This document shows positions 55,117 to 57,743 of a stretch of 57,743 bases of DNA, one piece after another. The notes beneath the pieces are model-generated. The model did not search any database and was not told the DNA's origin. It worked only from the letters and a program-made list of their open reading frames with translations. The translations under genes were made by a program, and so were the position numbers. Each line of letters starts with the position of its first letter. Positions within the stretch are counted from its first letter, which is position 1. Source of the DNA: Altericroceibacterium xinjiangense (GTDB lineage: Bacteria; Pseudomonadota; Alphaproteobacteria; Sphingomonadales; Sphingomonadaceae); NCBI RefSeq assembly GCF_003958635.1, contig NZ_RSEK01000012.1, positions 1 through 57,743 of the forward strand, read 5' to 3'.

Positions 55117-55824
55117 ATGGGCAAAACCAGTAATCCGTTCCGGTGTTTCAACTCGTCGCCGGAAGTGATCCGTGCGGCGGTAATGCTGTACGTTCGCTAT
55201 CCGCTGTCGCTCCGTAACGTCGAGGACCTGCTTTTCGAACGTGGGATCGACATTTGCCACGAGACGGTGCGCTTTTGGTGGAACCGCTTCGGTCCGATGT
55301 TCGCGGCGGAAATCCGCCGACGGCGGGTCAGCCGAATGCGCGGATTTCGTCATTGGCGGTGGCATGTTGATGAGATGTACGTGAAGCTCAACGGCGAAAT
55401 GGTGTACCTGTGGCGCGCTGTTGATCACGAAGGCGAGATCCTGGAGAGTTACATCACAAAGAAACGGGACAAGGCTGCGGCCTTGGCGTTCTTGAAGAAA
55501 GCATTGAAGCGCCACGGCAAAGCCGAGAAGATCGTCACCGACGGTCTAAAATCCTACCCGGCTGCGATGAAGGAGCTCGGCAATCAGGATCGTCGCGAGG
55601 TGGGAAGATGGCTGAACAATCGGGCGGAAAATTCGCACCTGCTATTCCGACGACGAGAGCGGGCGATGCAGCGATTTCGCCAGATGAAGTTGCTACAGAA
55701 ATTCGCCTCCGTCCACGCCTCGATTTCAAATCACTTCAACTCGGAACGCCACCTCGTCGATCGCCAGACTTACAAGCAGCGCCGCTCGGCAGCCTTGGCC
55801 GAGTGGCAGAATCTTGCGGCATGA
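55117..55824 (+). CDS. IS6-family transposase, intact
   Basis: The 235-residue transposase is complete: MGKTSNPFRCFNSSPEVI, a zinc/HTH-like N-terminus, and the DDE residues Asp in VDEMYVK, Asp in IVTDGLK and Glu in NRAENSH. The length is usual for IS6 (about 230-240). Its terminal repeats are lost or interrupted, so it may be unable to move although the protein looks functional. Confidence 0.9.
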   Translation: MGKTSNPFRCFNSSPEVIRAAVMLYVRYPLSLRNVEDLLFERGIDICHETVRFWWNRFGPMFAAEIRRRRVSRMRGFRHWRWHVDEMYVKLNGEMVYLWRAVDHEGEILESYITKKRDKAAALAFLKKALKRHGKAEKIVTDGLKSYPAAMKELGNQDRREVGRWLNNRAENSHLLFRRRERAMQRFRQMKLLQKFASVHASISNHFNSERHLVDRQTYKQRRSAALAEWQNLAA

Positions 55825-55892
55825 GAGCGTAATCGTCTGGGCTGCATTGCGCCAAGTGGACACAGGTTCGCATAAGACTGACACCTCCTCGG

Positions 55893-56106
55893 GATGGCAA
55901 ACCTTGCCTATAACTTCCAGCGTCTCGTCTGGCTCGAGAAGAGAAGTGCGCCCGCTTGAGGGGCAAAGTACGCCCGGCCGGGCCGGGAACGGCCGAAATC
56001 GGGCAACATAGAAGCAAAACCGATCCCGCTATGGCCGGACAGGCGCAACGCCCGCGCTTGCCGAGCCACTCGCTGCCCCTTCAGGCCGAAATCAGGCGGT
56101 TTTTCG
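55893..56106 (+). mobile_element. 3' remnant of an IS5-type element
   Basis: This segment is nearly identical to 57212-57425, the end of the next element: GCAAACCTTGCCTATAACTT, the coding end and the GGCGGTTTTTCG right end. Only the C-terminal about 30 codons and the right end remain. Its presence beside an almost complete element points to recombination or tandem insertion. Confidence 0.85.
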
Positions 56107-56124
56107 TTGTGTCCAGTTGGACGG

Positions 56125-57427
56125 TTCGAAAAACCCTCGCTTTTGCGGCCCTGAGATGATTCATTGCCCTTCTAGGTGAGGAGGCGCGGAATGGCAGGAC
56201 AGCCCGGGTTCTTTGATCTTTCAGACCGGTACGAGGCGCTGAGCGCGGCGGGCGATCCGCTTGAGCGGTTGCCTTCGGTAGTGGATTTCGAGGTTTTCCG
56301 GGAACCGTTGATCGCGGCGCTGCGGCGAGGACCGCGGAACAAGGGCGGCAGACCGCCTTATGACCCGGTGCTCATGTTCAAGATCCTCGTGCTCCAGGCG
56401 CTCTACTCGCTGTCGGATGAGGCTACCGAGTTCCAGATCAGAGACAGATTGTCGTTCCAGCGCTTCCTTGGCCTCGGCTCGATGGCGCGGTGCCGGATGC
56501 GACCACGGTGTGGCTGTTTCGCGAGCGACTGGTGAAGGCCAAGGCAATCGACAAGCTGTTCGCCCGCTTTGATGCGGCGCTGGAGGATCGGGCCTATCTC
56601 GCGATGGGCGGGCAGATCATCGATGCGAGCGTCGTGCCCGCGCCGAAGCAGCGGAACACCGAAGAGGAAAAGGCGGCAATCAAGCAGGGGCGCATTCCCG
56701 AGAACTGGAAGAACAAGCCGGCCAAAGCGCGGCAGAAGGACCGGGATGCCCGCTGGATGGTCAAGTACTCCAAGGCAAAGGTAAAGGAGGGCGCGGACCC
56801 CAAGGGCTTCAAGCCGGTCGACCTTGCGATCCCGATGTTCGGCTACAAGAGCCACATTGGCATCGACCGCGCCCACGGCCTGATCCGCACCTGGGACGCA
56901 AGCGCGGCCAACGCCCATGACGGCGCGCGCCTGTCAGTGCTGGTGAGCCGGGAGAACACCGCCTCGGGCGTGTGGGCCGATACCGCCTACCGCTCAAAGA
57001 AGAACGAGGCGTTCCTGGCCAAGGGGCTGTTCACCAGCCACATCCACCAGAAGAAACCGCCGAAGAAGCCGATGCCGGAGCGAGTTGCGAAGGCGAACGC
57101 CAAGCGGTCTGTCGTGCGATCTGCAGTTGAGCATGTATTCGCCGGACAGAAGCACCGCATGGGGTTGTTCATCCGCACCATCGGCATTGACCGTGCCCGG
57201 ATAAAGATCGGAATGGCGAACCTTGCCTACAACTTCCAGCGTCTTGTCTGGCTCCAGAGGAGAAGTGCGCCCGTTTGAGGCGCAAAGTGCGCCCGGCCGG
57301 GCCGGAAACGGCCGAAACCGGGCAACACAGAAGCAAAATCGATCCCGCTATGGCCGGACAGGCGCAACGCCCGCGCTTGCCGAGCCACTCGCCGCCCCTT
57401 CAGGGCGAAATCAGGCGGTTCTTCGAC
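56125..57427 (+). mobile_element. IS5-type element with terminal repeats
   Basis: Left end TTCGAAAAACCCTCGCTTTT near 56125 and right end AAATCAGGCGGTTCTTCG ending near 57425 share the inverted CGAAAAACC/CGAAGAACC core. The transposase inside has a frameshift. The length of about 1.3 kb fits the family. Confidence 0.75.
56191..57278 (+). pseudogene. IS5-type transposase with one-base deletion
   Basis: The gene begins MAGQPGFFDLSDRYEALSAA with GAGGAGGCG upstream, and reads well to RFLGLG at about 56478. There GGCCTCGGCTCGATGG lacks one base compared with the expected GGC CTC GGC CTC GAT, so the frame shifts. The second half (PDATTVWLFRERLVKAK to the end) is intact, with catalytic IIDASVVPAPKQRN, KSHIGIDRAHGLIR and SAVEHVFAGQKHRMGLF. 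A single deletion explains the inactivation; programmed frameshifting is less likely because there is no slippery site. Confidence 0.87.
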
Positions 57428-57573
57428 GTGTCCAGTTTCCCGTCGCTCGCGAACCCGGCGCACTGCACTGGCCGCAGCAACCCCGAACCGCCTTGCCGCC
57501 GCCCGGCGGAAAAGGCCGCCTTCACCGCTGAAATCACACGGGAACGCAGATCCTGGGATATGGGCTTCGTCAT
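57427..57573 (-). pseudogene. N-terminal fragment of an IS630-family transposase
   Basis: A frame starting MTKPISQDLRSRVISAV at 57573 matches IS630 transposases, and the continuation RRAAARRFGVAAASAVRRV lies in another frame, so there is a frameshift. The fragment is cut off at the right end of the IS5-type element at about 57427, which probably inserted into it. Confidence 0.75.
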
Positions 57574-57679
57574 GCCAGGCTGGCCTCCTCGTCCAGCTGA
57601 CATGTTGAATCAGAGTTTCCGGCAAATGGGAATCCCTCGCCTGATTCCGTTAGGTCAAATTATGCTCTAGGCTCAGGAC

Positions 57680-57743
57680 TCATTGCGGCAACCAGAAGAT
57701 GACGGTCGCGGCGATGCAAATCGCGGACATGAAGGTGTGGGCG
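57680..57743 (-). CDS. 3' end of another IS5-family transposase (partial)
   Basis: The minus strand reads AHTFMSAICIAATVIFWLPQ and then TGA at 57680. This is the usual C-terminus of IS5-group (IS427-like) transposases. The gene continues beyond the right edge of the window. The 57581-57679 segment is probably part of the same element's end. Confidence 0.7.
   Translation of the reverse strand, partial: AHTFMSAICIAATVIFWLPQ

Larger units (their letters stand above)
54828..55824 (+). mobile_element. IS6-family element, copy 2, composite
   Basis: Left end GGGACTGTCAGAGCAAC at 54828 lies directly after ALKALR of IS66 TnpA. About 62 bases are homologous to copy 1; then a foreign segment of about 225 bases (with another IS6-type transposase fragment) separates the left end from the intact transposase at 55117. 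No right inverted repeat is found after 55824. It is a mosaic of at least two elements. Confidence 0.75.

Noticed and set aside
56470-56500. Programmed frameshift in the IS5-type transposase
   Set aside because: There is no slippery sequence at the junction; a single-base deletion in GGCCTCGGC(C)TCGATGG explains the break better.

Overview
The window looks like a piece of a GC-rich alphaproteobacterial chromosome, most likely Sphingomonadales (Erythrobacteraceae, Novosphingobium or a relative). Supporting markers are the cell-cycle regulator GcrA, the two-domain YlxR next to nusA, a CGFS glutaredoxin/BolA/DUF1476 group, a carotenoid hydroxylase of the CrtZ type, an OmpW porin, and a glutathione S-transferase that closely resembles the lignin beta-etherase LigE. 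The assignment rests on recognised protein families, not on a database search.

Layout. (1) 0.4-5.9 kb: a small membrane protein, then a divergent envelope-stress locus equivalent to E. coli yjfIJKLMC. It holds DUF2170 and a PspA paralogue on the plus strand, and an RCK potassium channel, DUF2491, DUF350, a DUF1190 lipoprotein and an ATP-grasp GSP-synthase-like enzyme on the minus strand. (2) 6-15.4 kb: DUF983, a tannase/feruloyl-esterase-like enzyme, OmpW, a LigE-like GST, grxD-bolA-DUF1476, a leuC-leuD operon with a deoxyinosine glycosylase and a 56-aa protein between the two leu genes, a periplasmic protein, crtZ and sufE. (3) 15.4-18.6 kb: a second, classical Psp locus (pspA, pspB, pspC and two small membrane genes) divergent from pspF, with a consensus sigma-54 promoter between them. 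(4) 18.8-31 kb: the translation/RNA operon rimP-nusA-ylxR-infB-(DUF1697)-rbfA-(hydrolase)-(M50 protease)-truB-rpsO-pnp. (5) 31-37.7 kb: a spermidine-synthase-like protein, DUF1993, two short-chain dehydrogenases plus an aromatic-acid transporter, gcrA, an ABC permease and hspQ. (6) a tRNA-Ser(CGA) gene at 37.8 kb, after which gene content becomes accessory.

The accessory part (37.9-57.7 kb) contains an array of at least twelve TTGTCG repeats, a degenerate Nudix (NrtR-like) regulator, a large serine recombinase with its DUF2924 partner, a phosphatase-ADP-ribosylglycohydrolase fusion, two small phage-like genes, a two-gene operon for a 1575-aa NERD-kinase-kinase-UPF1-helicase protein and a 463-aa unknown partner, a DUF2254 membrane protein, and a pile-up of broken insertion sequences (IS6, IS66, IS5, IS630) interleaved with a PRC-barrel gene and a small lipoprotein gene. 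The tRNA-Ser gene is the natural candidate for the island boundary; the other end is not visible.

The best candidate for a little-described system is the NERD-kinase-helicase operon (44530-50645). It combines parts known from PglW (NERD plus kinase) and Mokosh-type defence (kinase plus COG1112 helicase), but its partner shows no recognisable nuclease motif. A second point of interest is the presence of two different PspA systems, each with its own partners, within about 13 kb.
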